Shown: piece by piece, positions 28,101 to 40,400 of the stretch
Position numbering within the stretch: the stretch's first letter is position 1
Layout of the letters: every line of letters starts with the position of its first letter
Assembly (NCBI GenBank): GCA_013398275.1
Contig: VZSE01002916.1
Coordinates: 292,887-356,886 of the forward strand
DNA: 64,000 nt
Direction of reading: 5' to 3'
Source: Promerops cafer
Taxonomy: Eukaryota; Chordata; Aves; Passeriformes; Nectariniidae
The notes under the pieces: generated by a model
What the model saw: the letters and a program-made list of their open reading frames with translations, nothing else
Told to the model about the DNA's origin: nothing
The model's database searches: none
Program-made: the position numbers and the translations under genes

Positions 28101-30958
28101 CAAATGCCTTGCCCTGGTACCGGGGCACTGTGCTGGCAGCACCTGGTGCTGCCCTGGGAACACTGTGGTTTGTATGAAACTTTTTCAAGACACTCCCGAA
28201 GCTGAAGCCTCCGGAAACAAACACGGGGGGAGACAAACTGTCACAGCCCTTGGTCGGGGGACATCCCCACAGCACAGGGCCCCAGGAAATGGGGCTGACC
28301 TGAGGGGTGTGAAACTCTCACCGCGCTGGCTCAGCACTGCAGACAGGGGTGCACGGATCAGCTCCCCAGAGAGTCTCAAAACCTCCACTGCAGCATCAGG
28401 GGGATTTGCACACTCAAGGTTTGATAGGAATGAAAAAGGAGCCCATGATGAGTCTCCCACAACTGCCTCAGGGATCTGTGGGGGCGTCCGAGTCCCCTGG
28501 CAGTCCCAATCATGCAGGACGCATCACGGTTTGGAGAGAAAATGGATTCTGCTGGAAGGTGGGAGACACTAAACACTGCTCACCACAAACAGCTCTCCCA
28601 GCTCTTGAGTGTCTCCAGGCTTGTTAAACAAATAAAAGCAAGTCCAGCCCGATAAAGCAAACAGGACTCTGACACGTGCAAATCTCCTGCTTCCCCTCTG
28701 ATCCCAGGGAATCCCACCAACCCACAGTAATGGGATAGGGCTGCAGGGGGATGGAGCAGCCAGCACCAGCATCCTGCCCAGCATCTTCCCACCCTGCTTG
28801 GTGGGTGCCTGGCTGGGGCAATGTCTCTAAACCCACTTGCCTTTTCCACTGGGCCCTGCCCCCAGCCGCAAGATTTCCTGCTGCTACCTGTTGAGAAACT
28901 GTGTGGGGCCTTGTGGCAATGTCATCCCACGTCACCTGCTTCCTGTTCTAATGAGGAGAGAAACGGCTAGCAGAGAAACTGCCAGTAGTAACTGTGCATG
29001 AGCTGTGCCCCGAGCCTGCTCCCCACAAATGAGGGGAATCTTCAGCCAAGACTGTCCCCCAAGGGCCATGAGGTATCTCCAGCGGGGGCTGCCTCTCAAA
29101 ATCTTGTGGGACATCTCCAGCTTCCTAAGCTCTTTCCATCACTCCAGCCAACACAGCGAGCAGGCAGCAGTCCCACAGCATGAGAGGGCTCCATCCTCTT
29201 TGGGGACCGCACATCCTCAGCCCCCAAGCCTGGGAGGGGACTCACCTGAGCTGCATTAACAACATCCCTTATATTTTTTGCAGCCCATGGAGAGGTCTGG
29301 GAGCAGAAGGCAGAGCACAGACAGTCTCACTAGCCCTGAGGGAGCACTGGCACAGTGACATACGGGACAGCAGGCACATTCTCCCTGCATGGGGCAGCAC
29401 CAGAGCCCAGCATGGGGCCACACACGAGGGAAGTGGGATGATACAGGGGACAGCGAGCAAGAGAGACAATGCAGGGATAGAGCATGGCTGTTCCCACCCA
29501 AATAAGCCCATCAAGGAGGTGCTGGAGTGATGTTTTAGCCAGGCAGGGATGAGAGCTGTGCCTGCAGTGGATCAGCCCAACCAGGGGAACAAGCACAAGG
29601 CTGAAGTCCAACAGGAGACACAGCTCAAAACCACCTAATCCTCAGCAAAACCCTATGTGACAACAGCTCAGTGAGGCACCAAGGTCTTCCTGGAGCTCAG
29701 CATCAACACTGGAAAGGCTCCACCGCACCAACCTCTCTGGGAACAGGTCATAAGATTTCCCCATTAGGTTCCTCACACTGGGGACCCAAGAGGCTGCTGC
29801 CCAGGGAGCCATCCACATGTCTGTTGTAACAACAAACACGTCTTTGCTGGGTAAATAAAAAGCAGTATTATCTCCCAGAGCCGTCTCTTAGGAACCGCTT
29901 GGGGCATGAAAGGTCAGCTGTTTCTCAATTCCTCACCTTTCTACATCACTTTGTTTGTGCAACTGCTCACTCCCACGCGTGCTTAAGGCCCACATTCCTG
30001 AGTTAGGAAGTGTCTGTGGGGACTGACTGCCAGGATCAAGCCACCAGCCTGGGAACGGCTCTGCTATCTCCACTCCACAGCAGAGACTGAACACACTCAA
30101 AGCAGGAGTGACTATCACTAATATCTGCAGTCTCAGCCCCAAAAAACACCCTCTGCCACGGGTTTTTTGTTGTATTTTGGGGTGGGTTAGTGCCAGCCGC
30201 CCTCAGCCCAGTCCCGGGCTCAGCTGCACGTCAAAGCTCGCCCTGTTGCTTTTCTCACCCCGTCTTACCGGCCCCGCAGCACCAGGTTGGGCCGAAGGGC
30301 TCCAGGACTGAACGGGTGCAGTTAAGGGTCCAACCAGCCCAGCGTGCCCGCCTGCCCCCGCCCGTCACTGACACGGCTGGGAGACAGGACCATTAAGAAA
30401 ATAAAAATAAATTATTTAAAATAAAAAAGGCAAAGCAGTCGGGCGCGGCAGGACCTGGGGCTTCTGGGGAGCCGCGTTTAAAGCAAAGCAAAAAAAAGAA
30501 AGAATCGAGACCGAAACCACACACAACCCCCCAGGGCAGACGCGGCGGCCGCGGCTCCCGCTCGCTCGCCTAAAAGGCGACGACCGCGGCCGGTGGCAAC
30601 CCCTCCTCCTCGGACAACACTCTCCGCCCCGAAAACTTCCGAGCCCCAGTCCCCCGGCCGCTCATTTACCCGCTGGTCGCCACCGCTGGGCTCCCGCGCT
30701 GCGGGCTCCGCCAGCATCGGGGCCGCCTGCCCGCCGACCACCGGCGGCTCGGCACCCGCCCCGCCCCGCTTCGGCAGCTGATCCTCGGCCGTCGAGTCGA
30801 CGACGACGCAGCCCCGACCGCTCGGCCGGCGAGCCCGCCTCCACCAGCCGGATGAACTGGCCCGGCTTGCCCTTCTCGCCGTGCAGGTGGAAGCCGTACC
30901 CGTCCGGGCCGCGTTCCAGGCGGCACAGCCGGGCGGCGGGGCCCGCGCCGCTGCTCAT
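22178..30958 (-). CDS. NHERF1: NHERF1 (SLC9A3R1), Na+/H+ exchange regulatory cofactor; exon 1 damaged
   Basis: Scaffold under the apical plasma membrane. Its two PDZ domains bind C-termini of transporters and receptors, and its C-terminal tail binds ezrin/radixin/moesin. Minus-strand coding exons are 30670-30958, 24561-24722, 23647-23800, 23070-23110, 22459-22557 and 22178-22330, all GT-AG. PDZ1 begins normally (GPDGYGFHLHGEKGK). PDZ2 is complete across exons 2-3, with GYGFNLH, DRIIEVNGVCMEGKQHSDVV and DETRLLVVD. Exon 5 is a serine/proline-rich linker. Exon 6 ends in the ezrin-binding motif (KRAPQMDWSKKNELFSNL, stop 22178-22180). Exon 1 is abnormal: after SPAERSGL the frame shifts and about 35 residues of PDZ1 are absent, so the written frame is broken although exons 2-6 join correctly. 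The Kozak context is good (ccgccATGa). The likeliest cause is loss of GC-rich sequence in the assembly. Confidence 0.96.
24723..30669 (-). other. NHERF1: NHERF1 intron 1 (5.9 kb)
   Basis: The intron is bounded by a gtaaat donor and an attgcag acceptor. It is GC-rich and therefore full of chance open frames, including one of 361 codons on the minus strand near 26.3-27.4 kb. I see no domain, signal peptide or known family in any of them, and no recognisable transposon. Confidence 0.7.
30791..30811 (-). other. NHERF1: deletion/frameshift junction inside NHERF1 PDZ1
   Basis: Codon 50 (Leu of SPAERSGL) ends at 30809. The sequence that encodes the expected end of PDZ1 (VVVDSTAEDQLPKRGG) resumes at 30807 in another frame. 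The PDZ1 strand and helix containing the DRLVEVNG and HQQVV motifs of the family are absent. Exon length is 289 nt, one more than a multiple of three, whereas the exon must start and end at phase 0. The junction lies in a GTC-repeat run, a common place for GC-rich assembly collapse. Confidence 0.85.
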
Positions 30959-31040
30959 GGCGGGGGAAGCGGCGGGAGCAGCAGCGAGCCCGTCCCGCTA
31001 CCCGCGCTCAGCGCACTGCGCGGCAACGAGCCCGCCGCAG

Positions 31041-31050
31041 CCTTATATAC
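31041..31050 (-). promoter_or_regulatory. NHERF1: TATA box of NHERF1
   Basis: On the minus strand this reads GTATATAAGG, flanked upstream by a GC box (ccccgccccc). Its distance to the start codon at 30958 predicts a transcript start near 31010-31020 and a 5' UTR of roughly 50-60 nt. Confidence 0.65.
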
Positions 31051-31137
31051 GGGGGCGGGGCGCGGGGCCGGCGGCCGCCAATCGGAGAGCTGGATGGGAC
31101 GATGCCAGCCACATAAGGATGGCAACGGGGCGTATCT

Positions 31138-31191
31138 ATGCAAATTCCTAAGGTGCGGTTATGCCAATGTCGGTGGGGTGGGTATGCAAAT
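31138..31191. promoter_or_regulatory. three octamer-like sites at 23-bp spacing
   Basis: ATGCAAAT occurs at 31138-31145 and 31184-31191. A near match, ATGCCAAT, occurs at 31161-31168 exactly midway. Steps of 23 bp suggest an old 23-bp tandem duplication that kept the POU-factor octamer core. The sites lie about 100-150 bp upstream of the NHERF1 TATA box. Confidence 0.6.
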
Positions 31192-31560
31192 GTCTTCTCG
31201 CCCCGGTGGGGCGTTCGAGTCGCGGCGCCGCCGGGTCGTGGTGCCTGCGGCGGCACCGGACCGCTCCCCAGTGGGGCGTCCGACCGCTCCCCCGTGCGGC
31301 CGGGCCACTCCCCCGCAGCCACCTCCACCTCTCCCTGGGGCCACCCGAGCCCACCGCGGCAACTCCCGATCCTCGCTGAACTCTCCCCACTGGGGATCGG
31401 CTCTGCCACCGTCTCGGAGACAGCCCCGACGGTGGCCGGAGATCGGCGGGACATTCCCAGCTGTTCCCGCTCCGCGACGAATCCCGGGCGGCCTCTCGGG
31501 GAACATCCATCCCATACCCTCGCCCAGTCCTCGAAGGCGGCAGTCAGTCCCAGCGCTGCT

Positions 31561-33121
31561 CCGACTTAGAGGGTGGAGGGATGCTCGAAGCTTCGACAGT
31601 TAGATAAAATCCCCAAATCGAAACTGCGTTGGAAAGCGGGCCAGGAAAAGGGCAGGTAACTCGCTTTGCAGTGGAAATTACATACCAGCCCTGTTCCCCC
31701 AGCCGTTTCTGAACCTTGCTCAGCACCCTAGACCTGGGGGCCCGAGGTGGGGGAAGATGGAGGGAACCCCAGGGGATTTGCTCTGCCCTGGCTCCATGTT
31801 CTCTACTCAAGGACTGAGAAGCAGAAGTAGCTGCAGGGGGTCATGAGCATGTGAGATCCTGGGGTTTGGGCTCAGCCAGGGCAGAGCAAGGCAGCAACAA
31901 GCCTGGACTGCTCCGGCCATGCTGCAGGGCTGCTGGTGCCAGGCAGAGCTGCCTCCTGGCTCCTGGGATTGTCCCAGAGAGGGTAGCACAGAGGTGTCTC
32001 CCAGTGCAGGGCCTGGCTGAAGTTCCTGGGTAAAGGTCCTCAGGGCAGCCAGGATCACGTTTAACTGAACTGCAGTCAAGCAAGGAGAGAACAGCTGCAT
32101 GCCATGGGACATGTCTCTCACAAGGCGCTCTCCCCCAAAACCCTGCTCAGGGACCCCAGCGGCCGAAGAACCCCGTGTGTGCTCGGGGTGGCCGTGCTCC
32201 AGCTCCGTGGGACCCAGCTGGGAGAGGAGCGTGGGCTCATTTGTTTCCTCCACTCGGCTGAGCATTCGCCCGCGGCCGCTCGGCCCTGAGAAAAGCAGCA
32301 GAGAGGAATCCCACGGCAGCCGGTGGCAAATGCCTTCAGAGAGGAAAACCAGGGCAAGCGTGTTGTGGTACGGCCCCAGGACAGGGGGATCCATCGCCCG
32401 TGTCACAGCCGTCCCCTTGGCAAGGGGGTTGTGAGCAGCACAGCCCCACAAGTGAGCTTCTTGGAAGGGCAGATGCAGAGCACATTTTGGGTACCCTGCA
32501 CTAAGTCAGGAAACAAAACCCAGCTCCAGCAGGGCTGGTTTGAGCACGGGACCGTGATAAGCAGCAAAGGAAACAGCTGAAGCTGCTTTTGGGTCCAATA
32601 GTGCCTGTGGGATGGCAGGGCACAGGCAGGATCGTTGCGCCCCAGCTGCCTCCTCCTGCCCTTTGCATCTTGGAGTGAAGTTAAAGGAGCTCAGGCAGGA
32701 GGGGGGAAAGAGAAAAGAGCCAACGTCTGTTTGTGTTGAAGTCATCCAGAATTTTTTTGCAGACATCAGCCAAGCGGCAGCAGCGATGCCATTGGTGGGA
32801 AGACGGAGTTATTTGGGGAATGCTGGACTCCGCACCATGAGAACAGCAGGGGAGGAGGTTGGTTTTAATTTAACAGGCCATGTTTACTCTTCCCCTCTCA
32901 CCTTTGGTCTGTCTGAAATGTGCAATGAAAGCACCCCCCGGCAGGAAGGCAGGGAGGAAGGGGCCGTGGGTGCTTCCCCCTCCTCATGGCTGCTCCCAGG
33001 GCCCCCGGCCTGGCTGCTCTGCAGCGCCTGTGTGCAGCAGCCTCCCACGTTGCAGACCCAGGGCAGGGATTTCTCACGGAATAAACAATTGGACAGATGC
33101 AAAGCCTCAAAAATACTCAGC
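31561..33121. other. intergenic, NHERF1 promoter to RAB37 3' end
   Basis: No gene is recognised. Open frames on both strands (up to about 214 codons) show no known family and are explained by GC-rich composition. Confidence 0.6.
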
Positions 33122-33127
33122 TTTAAT
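33122..33127 (-). terminator. RAB37: candidate RAB37 polyadenylation signal (ATTAAA)
   Basis: TTTAAT on the plus strand reads ATTAAA, the commonest variant signal, on the RAB37 strand, followed in transcript sense by a U-rich stretch. I found no AATAAA closer to the RAB37 stop. It would give a 3' UTR of about 1.4 kb. Confidence 0.35.
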
Positions 33128-34497
33128 CCGTAAACTTGCAAAGAGAGACCCAAGGGCAAAGCAGAGGTGAAGGAGGCACCGGGGCAGGTGAGACACGAGC
33201 AGTCAGGTGAAGGGCCAGGGAAGATGCTGATAGGGACAGACGTGCTGGACAGTCCCTGACTCCTACGTGCAGGAGTGCCATACCCTCCACAGCTGCTCTC
33301 TGCATCAGTGCTTCAGCTACACAACCAAATATTCACCATCTGACTGCTCTGGGTAGTGCTCAGGGGAGTGGACAGTGTGCTCAAGGGAGCAAAAGAGCTG
33401 GGCTGAGCACCAGGGATGTCCCTGAGCCCCACCAGTGCCCAACAGAGTAGTGTTTGCTGGCTGAAGGCTCTTGGGCATCTGGTCTCCAGAAAATGGGTTC
33501 CAGCTGCTATTTGCCAGCGGCAGGAAGGCATAGTTGTATTACATAGGCAGTGATGGCAGAGAAACCCAGCCTGGCCGGGGAAGTGGCATGGCTGAAGCAT
33601 CACCCCAGGTGATGCCACCATTGGCATCTCCTACATGAGGCTGGAGATGGTTTAGTCTGGAGGCATTGAAATGAAAAAGCCTTTTCTTGTTTAAAAAAAA
33701 AAATCTCTAATTTCTGTGGCTACAACATGGGAAGCAAAGTTTTTCCAAATTGCTGTGTGTACCAGAAGTGCCCCAAGCATTGCTCAGATGGTCCCAGGGG
33801 AATTTTACTTCTCACACCAGCTGTGTGGGCAGGGAGCAGGTTTGGCTGGACCCTTCCCCATCCCAGCCCTTCCCTCAAGCAGAGCCAGGATACAATGGGG
33901 ACATCATTGCATTTGTGGTGGCAGGAGGATAAAAGCCATTGGCAGCAACTGCAGAAATGAGGAGCCACAGCCAAGCGTGGGCATTGGGATGTGGGGCAGC
34001 CCGGGGGAACAGAGCTGAGGTTCCTTGGAGGGAAGCCAGAGCCTGGCAGCACCGGGGACATGGGGGCTGGACCAGGCCCTTCCAGTTGGACAGCAGCAGC
34101 ACTGTGAGCAGGAATAGCTGCAGGGGAGGACAGGACTGGGGACTGCAGGGGGGGTCATCCATGGCACAGCCTCTCCAGCTGCTCCAAGGGTCCCTCAGTG
34201 AGGTGTGTGGCTGTGTCCTGCACCCTGGTCATGTGATGGCTCGCTGGCCAGGCTGGCAGTCACACCATAGTGATTCCCATGGTGGCACAGGTCATTGCTC
34301 TGCAGGGCAGCAGGATCTGAATCCTGGCACCAGGACAAAGGCCCTCCTCATGCACTCTGCTGCACTGCACTGCACTGTACTGTCCTGTCCACCTTGGCTT
34401 GTCAGAGCTTGGTTCCCTCCAGTGTTTGAGGGCAGGACTGGGCCCCGCTCTGCCTCCTGCCTGGGCCCCCAGGCCTGCCAGCTCCTCTGGGCCACCC

Positions 34498-37400
34498 TCA
34501 GGAGAAAGCACAGCAGCTGGATTTCTTCTTCTGTGACTCGATGTAATCGTGGATCTGGAAGTGGGGCTCATCCAGCGGCTGCACCGCACGCTGCTTCAGC
34601 TCCCTAGATGGTGGGGCTGTGTTACTCCCTCCCACACTGTGGTGGTGTGTGGGAGGTGGTGGGGCTGCAGGGACTTGTTCAGTCCCCTGGCCCCAGGTAC
34701 TCACTTGGCAATGGCCAGGAAGGCCAGCTCCACGTTCATGCCTGTCTTGGCACTCGTCTCCATGAAAGGCACTCCATACTCCTGCAAGAGCAGCACGACC
34801 CCATCAGTGGCTACCCCCAAGATGCCCTCCTGGCCCTCTGAATCTTCCCTGCAGCCTGGACAAGGCTTGAGAATCATCTCCTCCCTGCCTTGCCCCAGGT
34901 TTTGCATGCAAGTGACTGCTATGCTGCCCCTGCAAGAGCCAGGCAGGTCTGGGCACTCAGAGGGGATGGCACAGCTGCATGGGAACCCTGAGTCTGGGGG
35001 GGCTTAAGTCGGGTTAGACCATGGCACAACTCACCCTGGCCAGTGATGCTCCATCCTCCGTCCTCACAGCCCTCTCGCTGCTCACATCAGCCTGCCAAGG
35101 GAAGGAAAATGTCACCACACACCAGGCCAGCTGGCACCCTGGGGCATCTGGGAAACCAGCAGTGTGGGGTGTTCAGGGGGCTGACAGGAATGAGGGGAAG
35201 CATGGATCCAGAAATATCCACTGCCCAGAGAATCTGGGATCTGTGGAGCATCTGGGACCTGGTGGCATTGAGGGTGTCAGGGCGCACTTGAGACCTGGGG
35301 ACACTGAGGACCTGGGGCAGTACCTGAGGGCATCCAGGACCCAGGGAGTCTCTGGTACCCTGCTGGGCATCAAGTACCCAGCATCATCCAGGATCCAGGG
35401 GACATCCAGTCCCAGGGGGAAATCCAGTTGGGCACTGGGCACCCAGCAGCATCTAGGACCCCTGGAGAGAATCTGGGACCTCGTTGGGCATCTAGGGCTT
35501 GGGGTTACCTGAGGTCCAGGGGTGCATCCAGGGCTGGGTGGGCATCCCATAGTCAGCAGCATCCCATACCAAGGCATCCCATACAAAGAGCATCTCGTAC
35601 CTGGAACCTCAGCCCCGTGCTGCCACCCGCTGGCTACCGGGAACACTGCCCTCCCCGACTCCCCAGACCCCTGGGATCACTTCTGGGCTTGGCTGAGCCC
35701 AGGAAGAAGCAGAGACCAGTGGAGGGTACAGACAGAGAGAGCCCCATCCCTGCACAGCCATGGGGATGGCAAGGGCATGGCACAGCACAGCAAACTCCAG
35801 GGTGGACGGGGACCCTGCACGCACCTTATTGCCCAGCAACATGATGACCACGTCCTTCTGGGCATACTCATGGATCTCCGTCAGCCAGGCCTGTAGGGCA
35901 GCAGGACTGAGTTGGGGTGAGGGGTACTCCTGTCCCTCCCAACTCAGCCCTCCACCCCTCAGTACTGCCCTCCCTTCCCTCTCAGCCCTCACACTCCCTT
36001 AGCACCCTCATCTCTCCCCCACAAGGACAGGGATAATGACTTTTCTTAGCACAGGAATTATTCCAGCATCACAGATGAGCAGTCCTGAAAACGCCCCGTC
36101 TCCTGGCTACAGCCCAAGCCGTAGTTCACATCCTTCCCAAACCACATTTTCTGCCTTAGGCATTCACCATGTCCTTAAACAGAACTCACCCAGCCATGCA
36201 GCACCCAGCCAGGTGCCCTGGGATGAGCTCCCAGCTGGCTGGGTCTGGCCAGAACAGCCAGTGCTTACAGATAAAGCAGCTCCCAACTGCTCCAAACACC
36301 CAGCCAGCCAAGCAGGGCACCCACGACCCCAGTCCCTGGGGAGAAACGCTCCCAGCCCACGGTGGGACTCACGTGGATGTTGTCAAAGGACATCTTGCTG
36401 GTGATATCGTAGAGCAGGAGCAGGGCTGGAGGGGGAGAGGCAGAGGCATTGCTACACTGCAGGAATGTGCTCTGGATGGTCCCCTCATCCCTGCTGGACC
36501 CCAAACTCACCTTGGGCATCTCGGTAGTAGGCGTGGGTGACGCTGCGGAAACGCTCCTGTCCTGCTGTGTCCCAGATCTGCCAAGAAACTGCCGTGGTGA
36601 GAGCAGGGAGAGCAACCTCCCCGAGCTGGGTCTGCTCCTGTGGCTCCCAGCCCTGCCGGACCACCACACTCAGCCTGAGGCAGGTTTCCATCTGGAAATT
36701 TCTTCCCCCCTCCCAAAGCTCACCTGCAACTTCACCTTCACACCATCCACAGCCACAACTTTGTTCTGCAGAAGACAAGGAGAGCACGTTTATCAGCCCA
36801 AAGCATGTCCTGGTGCATGTGCCAGCCAGCCCTGGTGCTGAGCTGGCATTCCACAGCTCCTCAGCTGCTCTCCCTGGGCCAATGGGATGAAGCCAGGCTG
36901 CCTGTGGGGCTGGATGTTGAAGCCTCATTGGTACAAACCATGATCCTGGCTAGTTTGGCAGCTACAGGGACATCCCAGAGCAGCAACCCCTCGAGTCAGG
37001 GTGAAGAGCAGAATCAGCAGAGAGGAGACAGCAAGAGCCCAGCCTGTCTTGTATCCAGTGCCTCGTTCATCTCCTGCAGCCACAGTCCCTGTCCTGTGGC
37101 TCCCAAGTCCCCTAATGAGTCAGTTAATGATGCTGGCTGTCCAGCAAATCCCAAAAACACCGACCTGCTCTGGCTCCTGCTGGGAAGCTCTGGGTTTGCA
37201 GCAGCCCCTGTGAAGTTGTCAGAGCCGTGGAAGTGGGGAGGCACGGATGAACCACACATAAATTTGCATTTATTAATAACACGTTGGTGTGCTTTCATGT
37301 TTGCTCACCAAAATCCCTGATCTTTCTGACGGGACTCTTCAGCTCCGTGTGCTCAGGAACCACTGCACTAAAAATTTAGCCTGTTTGCAGTAATTTAAGG

Positions 37401-40400
37401 GCATTAGACGCTACAAACTGCCTGGGCACGTGCACTGGGTGACGCTGGGTGTCCCACTCAGGTTTTCTTGCTGGTGGAGCCTTGCTTGGTTCTTAAAGGA
37501 GGTAGTAAACACTGAGCTGGAGGGGTTGCATGTAGCACACAGCCATTTCCAGCATGGCAGGAGGAAATCTCCTGGGTCAGGATGGTTTGCAGCCAGGCTG
37601 GGCTGGGACCAGAAAAGGAAACAGGCATTTCCAACTGAGCTGGTAAGGCAGCTTTGCAAGCAATCGCTGTTCTCATCTCAGAAGCGCAGGGGCTTCTCTC
37701 CAGAGGCCAGAAAAAAGAAAAGCAAAAACTACTGAAAAGCTATTTTAAGACTCTTAAAATCACGTACTTGGAGTCTGAAAAGAGAAGACCCCTATAAATA
37801 ATTTGGTTGCCTGGAATTGTTTGAAATGGAAATTCAGCCCATGTGGCAATGACAGCATTTGAGCAAACGGGCTCAATAAAACAAAAACATGTCCTAGGAG
37901 ACTCTGGAGATTACCTAGAGCAGTGAGCTGCAGGAAGGGATGCTTGCACAAGGCAGAGCAGGCACCTACGGGTTGGCAACACCTCTGGGGACACTGGCAC
38001 TGAGCCCAGCAGTGGGACACAGCATTTTCCTTCTTTCATGACTTTATCATAAGGACAGGACTCAAGGCCCCTTCAAGCCAAAACCACAGCTGTCTCTCTC
38101 CCCCAGCCCCTGATCACCAAGCCCCCAGTTTCACCAAAAGCCAAACACAGCCAGGGCAGCAAAAGTGGCAGAGAACTGGAGCAGCTGCAGCTGTGGGGGC
38201 AGAGGAATCACTGAGCGCAGGTGACACGTGTCAGTGGCTGTGGGTAGAGCCCTGCCCAGGGACACCCCTGTGACTTCCTCCCTGCTCTACCCTGTGCTGC
38301 AAACAGCTGTGCCTCCCTGGACACCCTTAGAGAGACCCTGCAGCTGAAATTTGGTGAGCAGAGAGCAGTGTGAGAATTTAAACAGGATCTGGTAACCTTA
38401 ACAACTTCTCAGCAGCCCATTCCAGCCCTTTCAAGGCATGAAATTACAGCAACCAGTGTTTGTCCCCTGCAGCTGTTGGCTTTGGCCTGCATGGTGGAGC
38501 CTACTGGCTGCCCAGCACACACCCCCAGCCTACGAACACAGCTGGCATGGGCTAAACCTAGATTGTTTGCTGATTTAAAGGTAAGAGGCGACAGTACCAG
38601 TGGGCTCTTCTGTCAGTTACTGCTCTCCGAGGGAGGGGTGGAAGGGTTCCAGCAAGCACCTACTGCTGGTTGGGAGATAATTGGGGGTACAGAGGCTGGA
38701 AACCCCTGCTCCCCCTCCCCAGCACCCTGTCCTGGCCAAGGTGCAGGTTGAGGGGGGCGAGGGGCTGGCAGCCATGGCGGTCTCACCCGGAAATCTATGC
38801 CCACGGTGGCTATGAACGTCCCGGAGAGAAAGGCCCCGTCTTTGAACTGGAGCAGGAAGCAGGTTTTCCCCACGCCCGAGTCTCCAAGTAACATCACCTG
38901 CAAATTGGGCGCAGGGAGAGATGTCAGCAGGACAGGGAGGGAGCAGCACCCCTGACTGGTGCTGAGCCCTCCCCAGTTCCTTCTCTCCCTTTGTTTCTTT
39001 CCCCAGGGCTGGTCTCGATGGGTCTGGGAAGCCCCGTGGGAGCTGGGTGTGGGATGGGACCCCTAAGGGTGCAGCCAAGCGGTGCCCCAGGGCAGCAGAG
39101 CAGCCCCCAGCCATGAAAGAGGGGGAGAGCTGTGAAAGCAAGTACTGCAGCAAGAAGAGATATCTCCTAGCCAGCCCCTGCCCATCTCCCAGCCCACGAG
39201 GCTCCTAGAGAACCAGCCACAGCTCCGGAACGGGTGCAGCCACCTCCGCCCATGCTTTGCCCCTGACCCGGGTGTGCCCAGCCCAAGGGCTGATGCATGG
39301 CTTGGGCAAACCCTGCATGTCCAGGACGCTCTCCCTGTCGGTGCCTGCTACAGACACCAAAGCAAACACAGTGCCTTTCCCCTCCTGCTAAGCAAACAGG
39401 ATCAGCCCAGTCTCTCCAGCTGCTCCAGCACTGCCAGATTCAGGCAGGGAGCAGTCAGGACCAATGCTGGGCTCCATAAGCACAGCCTTTCCTGATGCTG
39501 TGTTCTTTCTGCCCACTTGCAGCAACCTGTTCCTGCCCAGCAATCATTAACCTGACTGCATCTGGCCCCTTATGAAAAATAGCAGTGAGCAGGACTTCAG
39601 CAGGAAGGTCCATCCCTGCATGGATGTCCCCCACCCTGACAGGATGCTGCAGCTTGCAAAGTAAATCCCTGCAGCCCCGCTGCCTCTGGGGCAGGCAATC
39701 ACAGCGGGCCATGGCCACCTGCCACAGGGATGGCACAGCAAATGCCTAAGCTGGTGGCTGGAAATGCTCTGCCTCCTGCTACCACTTTGCTGGTCAAATC
39801 CTTCGTCAGGACTTGTGGGGAGCTGGGAACACTGCTCAGTTCTGCCTCCATCTCACTCTAGACCAAGCTGAAAACTGGTTTCCTCCCTCAAACATGGAAA
39901 TTGCCCTCCACGGAGAGGAGTCAGAGAGGGGAAGATAAAGGCAAAGCAATAAAAGCAGCTTAGAGAAGGTGGCAGTGTGCAGGACCACTTTGGAACCGGT
40001 TCAGTGAGGCAGCAGGGGGTGTTGGGGCTGACACCATCAGCCTGAGTGAGTGCTGGGCTCAGCCTGGGGCTGTGTGTTAAATTTTGGGGGTAAAAGGTTC
40101 ATCAGCCCCGTGCCTCCCCTGAGCTGCTTGGATGAAGAAGGTGCTTCCTGGGGCAGCCCTTGCCTGGGCTGGGGTGGGGAAGAGGGGGACACTCAGGAAG
40201 GAGAGCTCCCCCCTGCCCTAAGGCCTGGCAGGAGTGCAGAGACATTCATAAGCGGCATGCTGCGGTGTGGGTGAAGGGGGGCCCTGGGCTGGATCTGGGG
40301 CTCAAATGCTGCTCCCACCTCGGAGCCACTGGGGCGCTGTGATGGCCTGGATGGGGTCCTGCTCCCCTGCCCTGTGTCATAGGGGGCACTGTTGCGGGGC

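Larger units (their letters stand above)
30430..31560 (-). promoter_or_regulatory. NHERF1: NHERF1 CpG-island promoter
   Basis: Dense CpG and GC boxes surround NHERF1 exon 1. Unusually for a CpG island there is also a well-placed TATA box about 85 bp before the start codon, and octamer-like sites farther upstream. Confidence 0.8.
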
